Source: Synaphobranchus kaupii
Lineage: Eukaryota > Chordata > Actinopteri > Anguilliformes > Synaphobranchidae
Direction: 5' to 3'
NCBI GenBank assembly: GCA_029718625.1
Contig: CM056379.1
Coordinates: 59,857,626 to 59,921,625 of the forward strand
Length of the DNA stretch: 64,000 bases
Each line of letters starts with the position of its first letter. The stretch's first letter is position 1. Below the pieces are notes generated by a model. It did no database searches and was not told the DNA's origin. It was given only the letters and a program-made list of their open reading frames with translations. Positions 1 through 10,622 of this stretch are shown here, in pieces. Made by a program: the position numbers and the translations under genes.

Positions 1-314
1 GGCTGCACGTTCAGAGGGAATTATGGGACGTGGAGTTTTTAAACAGTTCCATCGCTGGTATGTTCACAAAAAAAATTGTAAAACATAAAATATACTCGAA
101 GCTGGTCCAGAAAAACCACATCGTTTGTGAGCGGGCGTTATATATTGAACAATCCGGGAAATTGACAGTAAGACATAATCAGTAGAAATGGTTTAAAAGT
201 AAGCTTTAGTTAATGTCTACGCTCTAAATGAATGGGGAATTTACTTCCGAAACCAGCGTGATGTAGTCACTTGAGTACTCTATAGTTCGGTGGTTGTTAT
301 ATGCTGAAAATGTT
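1..314. other. Unassigned AT-rich DNA
   Basis: No coding signal, RNA gene or repeat boundary was recognised. A stretch near 288-314 resembles the reverse complement of about 3002-3028, too short to interpret. Confidence 0.4.
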
Positions 315-1957
315 ATCAGAATAACCAAAAATGAAAAATCAAGAACCATGGAAAAATATAGATTTTTCTTGTGCATGGGCTGAGCTCAAAGCATAACCAC
401 TGAAGGCTCCAGTGTTACGATCCCAGATATGGACTGGACTCAAATGCACGACTCGAACACAGGGAATGCCAATACTCAATTATTTTATTGCTTCGACCAG
501 AATCCCTCCTGAAGCATAGGGAGAATAAGCAAAGGCAGTTATCGTTCCAAGCCGGAACTGGATTCAAATAGACAGACAATATCGAGAGCGCTAAGCTCTA
601 ATAAATTATTGCTTCGACCTGAATTCCTCCTGAAGCATAGGGAGACATAAAAGACTAACAGTCCGGGTAATGGGTACAGCAGGGGAACAGCGGGAGCAGG
701 AGAGGCCGGGAGCTGGTGATGGTGACAGGAAACCAGGCAAGCTGAGCAGAGGAGGAGCGGGGAGCAGGCACCAGGGCAGAGCGGAGTGTCAGGAGCAGTG
801 CAGGTTAGTGGAGTGGGGTCCGGGCTGGGCGTGTACGCAGCAACAGGACAGCAGCGGCAGCAGCACAGGCAGGAGGCGGGCACAGCCGCAGAGTGGAAGG
901 GCTGGGGCCCCGACTGCATGCACACACGGCAGATGGTTTGGCAGGAAACAGCAACACAGGCAGGGAATGCAAACAACTGCAGGTTGGTAGACTCAAAGGA
1001 GACACGGTTAGTACAGCGAGGCAGGACAGACCGAACAGCGAGAAGCGCCATTCCTGGCGAGAGCTAGACGGAAACCTGACGGAGTGGAAAGGCGAGTTAA
1101 CGCCGGTAGCAAGACAAAGGGTTTTAATTACAAGACTAGACTAGATACCAAGTATCACCAAGACAAGACCAGAGGTTCACACAAGGAGAGTTAACGAACT
1201 GGCACAGGACAAAGAACACCGGGTGACTAAATACAAACATTAACGAGTATCAATTAGGTGCCGCGTGCGAATGTATGAGAGAGTGATTAACGGAGCAGAG
1301 TGTGTGTGGAATGCATGCGAAACGGAGGAGTGGGATAGGCGGTTGAAGAGTAGTGGGACAGAGTGACACGAAAGGGAAAAAACCACGTCCAACCTGCAGC
1401 ACGAGGGAAACAAACTAGGGAGAGACAAACATGAAACGAAGGGAGAAGGAAAACACGGGAAACAAGAGGACGGGAGTGAGAACATCACACCCAGTATACT
1501 TAAAGCACAACTGAACTTTGGGTTGTGTAGTTACCTGGCCATGATATGAGTCCAAATTGTGGTGAAATATTGTTTGTTAGTTGCTCTGTGCTCCCCTGGG
1601 GTGATAATCCAGAATAGGGTATTTGTCGCTCTCCATTCACTTCTATAAGGCAGCTAAAATGGTCTCAAAATGACACTTCTAGCAGGTATACGAACGCGAA
1701 CAAAGCGGATTCTGTCAATACAAACAATAACCAATCCTCATAGGTTTTTTTTTTCTTCATTTTGAGACACAGAGCAACTAATGAACATTCGCCACCATTT
1801 GGACTCATATCATGGCCAGGTAACTACACAACCCAAAGTTCAGTTGTGTTTTAAGTATACTAGGGCCTTCAGTGGTTATGCTTTGAGCTCAGCCCATGCA
1901 CAAGAAAAATCTATATTTTTCCACGGTTCTTGATTTTTCATTTTTGGCTATTCTGAT
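315..1957. mobile_element. Fold-back (inverted-repeat) element, split by a solo LTR
   Basis: The right arm 1768-1957 is the near-perfect reverse complement of 315-412 joined to 1495-1590. In the left arm the match stops at 412 and resumes at 1495, exactly the borders of the LTR insertion. With that insertion set aside, arms of about 190 bp enclose a loop of about 180 bp (1591-1767). No ORF in it looks like a transposase, so it is best read as a MITE or other non-autonomous hairpin element. The superfamily is undetermined because the termini and target-site duplication are unclear. Confidence 0.75.
413..1490 (-). mobile_element. Solo LTR, family shared with 19484-20977
   Basis: A 1078-bp block is flanked by a 4-bp direct repeat, ccag, at 409-412 and 1491-1494, and it interrupts the left arm of a hairpin element. 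Read on the minus strand it starts GTGTGATG and ends CGTAACA, the same ends as the LTR at 19484-20977, with alignable sequence inside (for example the shared CCAGTTCCGGCTTGGAAC box). A polyadenylation hexamer AATAAA lies at 489-484 on the minus strand. A segment of about 60 bp is duplicated (about 481-535 and 601-655). No gag or pol flanks it, so it is a solo LTR left by LTR-LTR recombination. The 93-170 aa ORFs inside are chance frames. Confidence 0.8.
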
Positions 1958-1958
1958 T

Positions 1959-2009
1959 GGGATGGCAAGTATGCCATCCGCCAAGTTACAGCTTGGCGGG
2001 GCATGCCCC
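1959..2009. other. Three consecutive short hairpins
   Basis: Three palindromes follow each other with 1-2 shared bases: GGATGGCA/TGCCATCC (1960-1979), CGCCAAG/CTTGGCG (1979-1998) and GGGGCATGCCCC (1998-2009). The first hairpin recurs at about 24497-24519 in the dispersed repeat further right, so the block is probably a terminal or subterminal piece of a mobile element. Confidence 0.6.
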
Positions 2010-2077
2010 ATACCTATACAGCACCGAGAGTTTGGTACTTTTCAGGGTTTCCTACAGAAGTAACCACAATGACCATA

Positions 2078-2814
2078 CTAGCTCTATTCCAAAGCAATGC
2101 TATCCAAACTTTCCTAAATTATTTAATGCAACTTGGCCCTGTGTTTCTTCATCTTTGCATGTGAAGAGATTGTGCCTCATGGAACAACATATGATTTCAA
2201 TGAATGTTTTTAACAGTTGATGAATAATTACACTCCAGAAAGGATATGGTTGTACTTTGTTGGCAAGTTTACTTTAGAAAATGTACAGGTTTTAAAATGT
2301 TAACTGCTGCTACAGCATTCTTTACAATTCACAAACAGACATTTATATGAAGAAACATCATGTACAATAGAGAAAGGGGTGATGAATAAATAAATAAATG
2401 CAGATAAAAATGATGATGATATTTGCAAACAGAATTTTGTGAACACAAGGATATCTATGCTCTGTAGGACCACACAGGTTTTGATAGAAATCCAAATAAA
2501 TAAATCAAATACATAATAATAATAATAATAATAATACATTTTATTTATTCTGTGCTTTTCATAGACCCAAAGCAGTGGATGCAGACAATTGTTCAAACAT
2601 GCCCTATAGTGTAGTAATCTTTCTGTTTAATTTCTAAGTGTAACAAATCTGAATCAGAGTATTTCCACTATAAATTATTTTCATTCAGTTTTATGTGACA
2701 CATACAGTTTCATTGACCACATTCTCTTGAGATGGTAAGATGAAGAAACACAGGGCCAAGTTGCATTAAATAATTTAGGAAAGTTTGGATAGCATTGCTT
2801 TGGAATAGAGCTAG
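2078..2814. repeat. Perfect 78-bp inverted repeat pair with 581-bp spacer
   Basis: Positions 2078-2155 and 2737-2814 are exact reverse complements over 78 bp, starting CTAGCTCTATTCC and ending TTTCTTCATCTT on the left arm. The spacer is AT-rich and includes a (TAA)n microsatellite at about 2513-2537. No transposase is seen. The arms may be long TIRs of a non-autonomous element, or a recent inverted duplication. Full identity implies recent origin or gene conversion. Confidence 0.8.
2513..2537. repeat. (ATA)n microsatellite
   Basis: About eight perfect copies of a trinucleotide ATA/TAA repeat. Confidence 0.9.
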
Positions 2815-3640
2815 TTTATTTAGTGTGAGCTACGATAGGCAATATTGTTAGTTGTAACTTGGCCACATTTTGATATCAAGACTTTTAAAGGCAGGCCTAG
2901 TTTTTGCAAGTTGGAATTAAGAATTTATGGACAGCGCTATGTAGGCTATGCGTGAGTAACTTGGCTTTTTTTACGTCGTAGACGTTTTTGATCTGATATT
3001 AACATTTACAGCATATAACAACCACCTTGCCCATGAATTGCCTTATATGGAAGTTGTCACTTCCATTTAAAGGTGCATACAAGTCAAAATGGCCCAGAAA
3101 AAGCAAAAGAAAGAATTATTCACTGAAATCAAAGTTTTATTAGCAGATGTTCAATCAAGGGAAAAAAATTGTTTAGTATTGTCCATTCCGGTGTCAGAAA
3201 GTAAAATAGCCTACATGTTAAAGTAAAAAGATCTGGCAGTATAGTACATGCAGGAAATGCAGAATCTCCCCTCATACGAACTGTTAAAGTTCAAGCCTTT
3301 CTGCATTGGATGAGCGCATTGCCTCACAAGCACTAGCCTACGGTCTTTCTCGCAGCCTGGAAATAAATAAAATAATGAATTTTGTCATTTTGTCGGTGTT
3401 CTGAGTGTGTGAGAGGTGATTTGAAATCCCTGATCCCCTAGTGATGGAAAAAGGTAGGCTAGTTAGGAATCTATACTCTGAGACAGTAAACAGCAATTTG
3501 ACTTCTGTAACTGACTGACTTCCTCCAGAACTCTGTCAACTGGGAGATTATTTCTTAAGACCTTCCTGGCATATTGTTCTCAAAGTGTCCCTGGAAAGTT
3601 ACAGGAGAACAGTGCACAGATGAATACGGTGGGCACAGAC
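2815..3640. other. Unassigned DNA downstream of the RAMP-like exons
   Basis: On the minus strand this is where a RAMP terminal exon (rest of the ectodomain, membrane helix, short tail) might lie. I read all three minus frames and did not find it. A polypyrimidine tract ending in CAG occurs near 3357-3372 on the minus strand, but the sequence after it stops quickly. Confidence 0.4.
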
Positions 3641-5704
3641 CTTATGACCGACTCCCAGTCGCACCAGAGCTCTGTATTAGTGTCATGCATGTCCACTTCG
3701 AACATGCGCTGGCACTCGTGGCTGTACAGATCCAAAAGAGTCTCATTGCAGGGCACAAAGACGTGGAATTGATCTTGCATCTGGAAGGACTCTGGAGCAC
3801 AACAAAGAAGATGGCAACCTCTCTTCTCTATTACATCTTCCCCAACAACATACCCTGTTCATGAATAAGGTTGTATAGTCCAACTGCTTTGAGGTGATGA
3901 AGAGAGCTGTAGATCTCAACATCCTAAACCAGGTGGCCAGGATTCCGACACTGACAAAGGTAACTGACTAATACAATTATTGATAGGATATATACACAGT
4001 AAAATGTTCAGTGTTAAATCAACTCTTAGAGAGTACATACTGTCCCTATTGGACTCATATGTACTCTGTTAGAGTTCAATTAACATTAACACTGGACATT
4101 TTACTGTGTAGTGACATCTATAATTCTCTAATGTACTTTATTTGGTGCTAATGTTAAACAGCAACAGCTATAATTCCTAAGTCATTGATTGCTCGTCATA
4201 ACAAACCAGTGCTGGAGGATGAAAGACCTTATTTCGTAGACCTAGCCTCACATCAACATTGCTAACAAAACAGCTGAAGAGTGCAGAGTGCAGTACCATG
4301 CATTTACAAGCTATTGCATTACTTTAACTTTTTACGAGCTAATAATCACTTTAAGTCATTCTAAAATATGTACTTTACTACCACCCAGACGGCCATATTT
4401 AGTTAGACGTATAGGTGCACCTTACCATCATCTTCCTTGATTTGCGCGGTTCCATCTGAAATTCAGAGACATGACAGATTGTTCCTTACTTTACATTAGA
4501 ACCTTTGAGCTACAGACTGACCTGTCTACCAAAGCAGGTACAAAACCTGTCATATCATATGCAAGTACGTCTTTTAAATATCAAACTTTGTTAGCGCTAA
4601 TGCAAAAAGATGAGCATTGAAATGAAATGAGTCATTCTTTCCACTGATAACAATAAATTGAAATCCAGTATTATCAAGATTAGCCAAAGGGCCATTTCTA
4701 AGTACTGTTACTAAAGAACACAATGTACTGTTAAATAAACAGTATTTGATTTTAAAAGGGTAACTAAGAACACAATCAAACAGTTTACAAAGCATGACAA
4801 AGCTACCAGGACCACTGGAAAAGAGATACATCCCTCAAGAAGCTGTTCAAAAATTTAAAAAAATGAATGTTCTAATGTGATCCTGATTACCATTTACTTG
4901 TTGCTTTATTTAGAGTTGAGATTGTAGCTACAAAACAATTTGTCTATTTAAAAAAATTAGGCTGAAATACAATTTGAATCAATTAGGGTTCAATCAAAAG
5001 TTCTGAAAAACATCAATTTCCAAACTCTTCATACCTCAGAGGTTCTACCATATTTAATTTGCCCTCAACATTAAGAAACTGCAAAACAAAATGTTGAGAC
5101 ATCAATCTTTAATAACAAGGCAGTGCATGAGGGGAAAAAAGACCTTATTTCAAAGACCAAACCACAACTTAACATCATTATCAAATAGTTGTGGACTACA
5201 GTACCTTGACATGAGATAAGGAATTTTTGTGTTATTAGACTTGAAAAAGCAATTCCATTTAGTCATTCCAGAATATGCATCAGTTTATTTTAATAATATA
5301 AATGTTTAGTATTTTAGTTTAAAGGTAACCACCCAGACAACCATAGTTTGTAAACGTCGACCCTTTACCATTACCTTCCATGGTTATGTTGGTTTGTAGG
5401 GCTCCACCTGCAATTCAGAGATGCATTTAATCATTTTGTAGATACAGTGGGTTTCGGCATATTTACAATATTATATATTAAATGCACGATTCCGTAGTGT
5501 TGCTAAGAATTCATCAAAAACTGACCATCCAGTGATCCTTGACATGGCATGCTTTTATGTGAAGCAATCTCCTCTTCAGATTCTGAATTCCAAACAGTCT
5601 CTCCTCATGCAGTCAAACAAATAGCCAGAGACAACTTGATTAATCAAAGGATACATACCCCAGAGCAGCACTGGAAAGAGAACAAAGTGTAGCATGGTGG
5701 TCAT
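3641..5704 (-). CDS. RAMP-like protein (receptor activity-modifying protein), first four coding exons, partial
   Basis: RAMPs are single-pass membrane proteins that pair with calcitonin-family GPCRs (CALCRL, CALCR) and set ligand choice. Four exons join in frame, all through phase 1: 5704-5659 (signal peptide, start MTTMLHFVLFPVLLWG, donor GTATGT); 5407-5375 (33 bp, after ...TTGCAG, donor GTAATG); 4455-4426 (30 bp, after ...TTTCAG, donor GTAAGG); 3791-3641 (151 bp, after a pyrimidine tract and CTCCAG). Exon 4 carries the family signature: Cys-x11-Cys, then F-x-VDM-x6-LWCDW-x-x-VI, with the same 17-residue spacing from the second Cys to the WCDW Cys as mammalian RAMP1. N-glycosylation sequons NIT and NET are present. 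The exon 4 donor (GTCTGT) is weak, and it leaves phase 2. The terminal exon with the remaining cysteines and the TM helix was not found: it may lie left of the window, or the gene may be truncated. The joins are inferred from sequence signals only; the paralogue (RAMP1-type is the best fit) is not proven. Confidence 0.72.
3993..4110. mobile_element. Short MITE in the RAMP-like intron
   Basis: A 118-bp palindromic element has termini TACACAGTAAAATG and CATTTTACTGTGTA, with further inverted matches inside (CAGTGTTAA / TTAACACTG). TA dinucleotides at both ends fit a TA target duplication, as in Tc1/mariner-type MITEs. It lies in the intron between exons 3 and 4. Confidence 0.8.
4196..5420 (-). 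repeat. Diverged tandem duplication carrying each microexon
   Basis: The segment around the 30-bp exon (about 4196-4480) resembles the segment around the 33-bp exon (about 5117-5420), offset near 950 bp. Matching landmarks include GACCTTATTT, ACCACCCAGAC and ATTCAGAGA. The exon, its acceptor and its donor are in the same place in both copies, so one microexon arose from the other by intragenic duplication. Confidence 0.65.
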
Positions 5705-5869
5705 TTTGTAATGAGAACTCTCCTCTCTGTGCAGAGGGCACTGAGAAGACTGAGTGAGTAAGATTGAGTAAATAAGCAGGCATATAGGTCCCTTTAATAT
5801 TGTTCAGGGGAGTGAGATAAGAAAAACAGCCCACTCCCTCTTCCTGGTGCTGCTGACAGACAGGGGCCA
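5705..5869 (-). promoter_or_regulatory. Probable 5'UTR/promoter region of the RAMP-like gene
   Basis: This lies directly upstream of the signal-peptide ATG and ends where a MITE begins. On the minus strand it has AT-rich TATA-like stretches (AATATTAAAG, CCTATATGCC) and a CTTATCT GATA-type site. The transcription start cannot be fixed from sequence. Confidence 0.3.
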
Positions 5870-6451
5870 TGTCCGAATCAGCACTCTTCCACACTGTTGA
5901 GTAGCCTTGGTGAGTAGATAGGGCGAGAAAGTCACATTTTTTTCAAATTGCAGCATACTTCAAACACCCGGATGACACACTTACTTCCGGGGTTCGCTGA
6001 GTACGTTTGGGAGCACACTTTTCAAGAAGTACACGAACATTTTGGTCACATGAATATGACATGAAGTTTCGTTTTTGAAAAATGAGGCGCAGCTTCGCTG
6101 ACGTTATCCTTCAAATACAACAAAAACAACACGTGACATGGCAGCGCAAGAGTGGGGCCCAGGGTTGCCAGATCTTGTAAGATTTTCCAGCCAAATGGCG
6201 CCTCAAAACTAGCCAATTTATAGGCTATTTTTTACCGAAACCAACGTATTTACGTTGCGACTTTTCATTTTTACCCATGACTGCACTTTTAAGTCTTATG
6301 ACCTGCTTCCGACACTTCCACAGTATGGTTTGGAAATAGTATAGCGGATATTTTTCGCATCCTGCTAAACAGTGCACATTAAACAGCACACTTCTGCCAG
6401 TGTACTCTTTGCAGGAGACAGGGTGCAGTAGATAGGGTTCTGATTCGGACA
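5870..6451. mobile_element. MITE with TGTCCGAATCAG termini
   Basis: The ends TGTCCGAATCAG (5870-5881) and CTGATTCGGACA (6440-6451) are perfect 12-bp inverted repeats. There is no coding content. MITEs with a TGTCCGAA-type end are common in fish genomes. The TSD could not be resolved. It sits about 165 bp upstream of the RAMP-like start codon. Confidence 0.7.
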
Positions 6452-6460
6452 CAGCCATGG

Positions 6461-7150
6461 CCTGCATTCGAATTGTCAAAAAAATAGCTCCTTTTTCCTT
6501 TCATTGCAACTTTTCCTTGACCTCGCCAGAAAACGTCACGGGGTCAAGGAAAAGTTGGAAGGAGAGGTTTACAAAGAATCTACTGTGGAATTCGAACCTC
6601 CTTCTCTACCTTGTGTCGTGGTGCGACATCCAGTCGTACATGTTCAACATAGCGAACTACAACTTCACGAAAAATTACGACAAAAGGCACATCATTGCCG
6701 TCTGTATTTCACTTGAACCATTCATTTTATTTCGGCAAATTTTAGCCTCTTAATAAATTTGGTGTATTGTCTGATTGTGTTATGGTTTGTTTACTTTCTA
6801 TTATAAGCCAATACTAACCAACAATACTAGCCATTCATATTTGGATTTCTGGCATTTCTCAGATGTTCGCCTTGTTGTTTGAATTCGGTAATTCGGTAAG
6901 TTCCGGAAAACTCCGTTGCTTATGTAAACATTGGCGGCATTGCATTGTGGGGCACGAATACTACCTTCCTTCTGAAAAGGATAGTCCAGAGCATCCTTTG
7001 TGAAAGGAAGGATAAAAGGAATCGTGAAGCTCCTTTCCTTCTCAACGTAAGAAATTTGAAAGGTCCTTAGCATGGCTGCCCGGGAAATATTTCCGGTTCA
7101 TGCGATCTAAAGGATCCTTCCTTGCTCGAATTTGACTATTCGAATGCAGC
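6461..7150. mobile_element. Second MITE-like element, abutting the first
   Basis: Termini CTGCATTCGAATTGTCAAA (6462-6480) and the reverse complement of CTGCATTCGAATAGTCAAA (7131-7149) match at 18 of 19 positions. Inside, a perfect 15-bp hairpin lies at 6508-6522/6542-6556. The ORFs of 70-98 aa match nothing I recognise. Only about 10 bp separate it from the preceding MITE. Confidence 0.65.
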
Positions 7151-7376
7151 CAGGGCCTTGGAGGCGTCTTGCGCCTCTGAAGTTGATGTAATGCTAGATT
7201 GATGCCGTCAGTGGAGAGGGGACAGTGGCAATTGCTTTGAATGGGTAATTATAAAGGTAGCCATTTTTGGCCTTATACTCGTAATTTGAAGATTATTTAC
7301 TGTGCCTATTCCTTTGTACTTTAACAATTGTCCAGAAATAAATATTTATATATAACAGGTAATGTTTATTTTTCAA

Positions 7377-8045
7377 AAACATCTTAATACACCTTAATTA
7401 TTCACACATTGTTTCCAGTACTTTATGCATACTTTATTTGCAAGGATAACACTTCTGAGTCATCTTCTATTGTGTTTTATGAAATTGGTAAACATACAGG
7501 GAGCACATCTTTGACCATCCCTCCATACAGAATGTTTCAAGATTCTTCAGATCCTTTGGTCAGCACTTATAGACTGCCCCCTTTCTTGGTTGATAAAAAA
7601 TATGGAATCATGAGAGTTAATGGAAGTATGAATACATGAACACAGACCATAAACCTGGTGGCTGGTGGATGACACTACCGAGTGATCTCCAGCACCAGGG
7701 AGCTCAAATGAATCTTTCAGCAAGTCAATAAATCCAAGCATGCCTTACAAGGAATGAACAAAGAAATAGTTAACTGACCACATAATTATTGTATTGCAAG
7801 AGCCATCTCAGTTTCCAGACTTACACCTGATCAAAAATATGTGGTTTAAATTGAACAGACAGTCTAGAAATGCAGACCAATGGATCTGAAGGATCTTGAA
7901 AGACTATGGAGGAATGGTCAAATATCCCGCCAAATATGTTCACCCATTTCATGAACACTGGTTGATGATTTAGTAGTGCTATACTTGCAAAGGAAGGGTG
8001 TACAAAGTATTTAAAACGGGTGTGAATAATTAAGATGCCTCGACG
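7377..8045 (+). pseudogene. Degenerate Tc1/mariner-like transposon
   Basis: Inverted ends share CATCTTAAT and TTATTCACAC plus further partial matches (CTTTGCAAG...), near 7381-7450 and 7987-8036. Near the right end, about 7815-7910, the + strand reads like the C-terminal part of a Tc1-type transposase (PDLHLIKNMWFKLN) and is then broken by in-frame stops (first near 7888). This is an old copy shortened to about 670 bp; intact Tc1-type elements are usually 1.2-1.6 kb. The exact superfamily branch is uncertain. Confidence 0.6.
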
Positions 8046-8239
8046 CAACCGGAGTCCCAGATGCACCACCCCGCCCCTTTGAATTGAACATTTTACATCC
8101 TTTCATTGGCCTTTCTACTTACCAGCTAGTTTAATATCTCTGACTCAGACTACAAAATGTTCAGCCCACTTGATTTTTTGCCGTGTTAGATCCCTCATTA
8201 CATTTCTATTACCATCCATTCTACCTTTAGTTTAAACCA

Positions 8240-8437
8240 GGCCGGCCAGTGAAGGATGGGCTCCCCCTCTCTAGCCAGGTTCCTTCCGAGATTTCCTCCC
8301 ATTGGGGAGTTTTTTTCTTGCCACTGTTTGAGTGTTTTTCTTCCCATTGGGGTGTTTTTACCTCATTTTGCTGGTTGTACAGCGTCTTAGTTCTCTGTAA
8401 AATGCGCTATACAAATAAAATTGAATTGAATCCTTTT
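8240..8437 (+). mobile_element. 3' end of a teleost retroposon (GCTATACAAATAAAATTGAA tail)
   Basis: The segment has the recognisable order GATGGGCTCCCCC, CCAGGTTCCTTCC, TTCTTGCCACTG, then GCGCTATACAAATAAA and a TTGAATTGAA simple tail. This is a widely dispersed 3'-terminal motif of fish LINE/SINE elements. Upstream coding sequence is missing, so it is a 5'-truncated copy. Confidence 0.6.
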
Positions 8438-8931
8438 TTCATTTTAAATAAACAATTACTTGTTAAACAAAATATTTTTTTATAAGCAATTGTATTAGTA
8501 TACAAGTATATAATTTTCCAATGTGTGAGCAGACAACATAGTTAATTAACCGTATTTCTTATTTTATACAGCCTTCTTTCTCATCTTTATTAAAGGTGTG
8601 AATCATTTTGGAGGTCACTGTATGTGTTCCCAACAAATATAGTCCATTGTTGTTCCAAAGTTTATTGCCAGCTGTTTCAATGTTCAACATTGTTCTATTT
8701 TTTATGGGCACAGCTACAGCAACATGAATCATAAGCTACTGCATAGAAGCAAAGGTATTTTTTGTCTGCAAGAATGAATAATCCAAATATCAGAAAATAC
8801 TTAATGCTGAAAACTTTCCACATTGGCTAATTACTGGAAATCATTCAATGGTAGATACACTACTATAAATCTATACGCTGCATTTCTGTGAGAGAATGCT
8901 ACCTTTAAGAGTGCCTCTGTGAATCACGCGA

Positions 8932-9121
8932 TCATCGGCTGGATAAGAGAATTCTACTGGCTCTGTGGTTCCTGCTGGGTGTGGTACAGGGTCGGGGTTT
9001 CCTGCTGTCTGATAACTTGTCTGACAGCTCTTGAGGGATTTCCCCTCTGCCCCTCGGCTCTGGAGACAGGCACAGAGGGGAGGCGAGCCACATCATGGAA
9101 ACAAGAACTTGGATCCACATG
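8932..9121 (-). CDS. Possible small secreted ORF, unrecognised
   Basis: An ATG at 9121 opens 62 codons that begin with a signal-peptide-like hydrophobic run (MWIQVLVSMMWLASPLCLS) followed by a basic, Arg/Ser-rich tail containing a single Cys (KPRPC). I do not recognise a family. It could be a first exon, because a donor-like AAAG/GTAGCA follows the stop in another frame, or simply chance. No Kozak, splice or conservation evidence is decisive. Confidence 0.15.
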
Positions 9122-9206
9122 AAAGGCAGACGCAATCACTAAACAAACAAAACTGCACCAAAAACAAAAACCATAAACATGCACACATACGCTCTCTCAT
9201 GCGCGA

Positions 9207-9240
<34 letters not shown>

Positions 9241-9263
9241 GCGCACACGCACACACGCACACA
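9207..9263. repeat. (AC)n/(GC)n alternating purine-pyrimidine tract
   Basis: 57 bp of uninterrupted purine-pyrimidine alternation, mostly AC with GCGC blocks at both sides. Imperfect CA repeats continue to about 9272. It is a typical microsatellite with Z-DNA-forming potential. Confidence 0.9.
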
Positions 9264-10370
9264 AACACACACATAGAGTCGGATTGCACTGCTACTCAAC
9301 TGAAGTCCAAGAGGAGAATTGAAACCAAATGAATACTAGTCAGACCACATGTTTACATCTTTGGTGGCCAGCTTTTCACTCATCAAGAGTTTGCAAATGC
9401 TTTTAATAATAACTTTTTAAATGTACTCTCAATGTGTACAGCTCCAAGGTCCAGTTGTTTCCCTTTGGACTGGATATTGATGATTTCACTAAACATCACA
9501 AGAATTAACAGAAAACAGTTGATCTAATTTTAATGTTTAAGAAAACTCCCTGACACCAAGACATGTTTTTATAGATGTTGACTGCTTAGGTAACTCAACA
9601 AATGTTCAGGTAATTATCCACTCTGCAACAATAAAACAGAATGAAACACAAAAGTAGAAGCCCTAATTTACAGGATGTCAGTGGCTCTCAATGGCTAAAA
9701 CCCCCCACATTCATCTGAACAGACAGGAAAACTGGCAGGAAGACTAGCATCCAGGGCTCGCTGGCTCTAATTGCACCTTTGCATAACCCCCCCCAAGGAC
9801 AAATCTGTGTCCAAAAAGAAGATTACTGTTCGTGTGGGGTCAAATGTTCCCCAAACAACTGAATGTTCCTCTTTTACAACAGTTTGAGAAATGGAGGGAC
9901 TAAACACATGATATTTCCATTTTTCTGATGAAATGCACATACATCGGTCTGACTCGATTAAGATACCATGGCAAAGGAATCAGAACTTAACCACAACAGC
10001 CAGGCCAAATTTCCAACCTGGATTGTTCAGTCTGGCCTTGTGATAGTTCCTCTGTATTTGTCAATGACTTTCAAGCACAAATGCACCACTCGCCTTTGTG
10101 GTGAAAACATTTTTCCCCCCCCACCTACTGTATGATATTTATGGTGTATGAGGTTATTTGTAAAGCTCTTCTAAAACTTTAATGAAAAAAGCTTTTTGTG
10201 TGACTATTATTTGGTGATTTTTTATATACTTGTACACATAATTGGTTCTAATATTTTGTTAAATTTTTATGGAGAAAAATGTTAATCTGATTTCACAGCT
10301 TTTTTAAATGGAGGTATTTGTCTCTTAAGAAACAGACAGCTGAGAATTGAGCAGGTTTCTCTGATAAATT

Positions 10371-10622
10371 AATTGAAGACCCTGGTGCTAAAAGTACTGA
10401 AGTCACAAAATGTCTATTTTGAGAAAATCAAATCCGAAAATATTATTGATCCATAAAATCAGCCATTAAAAGTTTTGCTGTTTTTATGCATTGCTTAGGC
10501 ACCTTTTCTGTTAACAATATATATAGGGTGGACTTAGCTCAACAAATACAACATGTTTCTATGCTCAACTTGAATTGTCTAAAAATGTGACTTCAGTACT
10601 TTTAGCACCAGGGTCTTCAATT
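10371..10622. repeat. Perfect 37-bp inverted repeat with 178-bp spacer
   Basis: 10371-10407 and 10586-10622 are exact reverse complements (left arm starts AATTGAAGACCCTGG). The 252-bp unit is AT-rich inside and has no ORF of note, so a small MITE is the likely explanation. No clear target duplication was seen. Confidence 0.8.

Noticed and set aside
539..1051. 170-aa Cys-rich ORF (minus strand)
   Set aside because: Lies wholly within the solo LTR 413-1490; no family resemblance, and the related LTR does not keep the frame.
6457..6753. 98-aa and 70-aa ORFs in the second MITE
   Set aside because: No recognisable domain; they overlap a perfect hairpin, and the element is non-coding in character.
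9093..9299. Cys/Val repeat ORF over the CA tract
   Set aside because: Direct translation of the (AC)n microsatellite.
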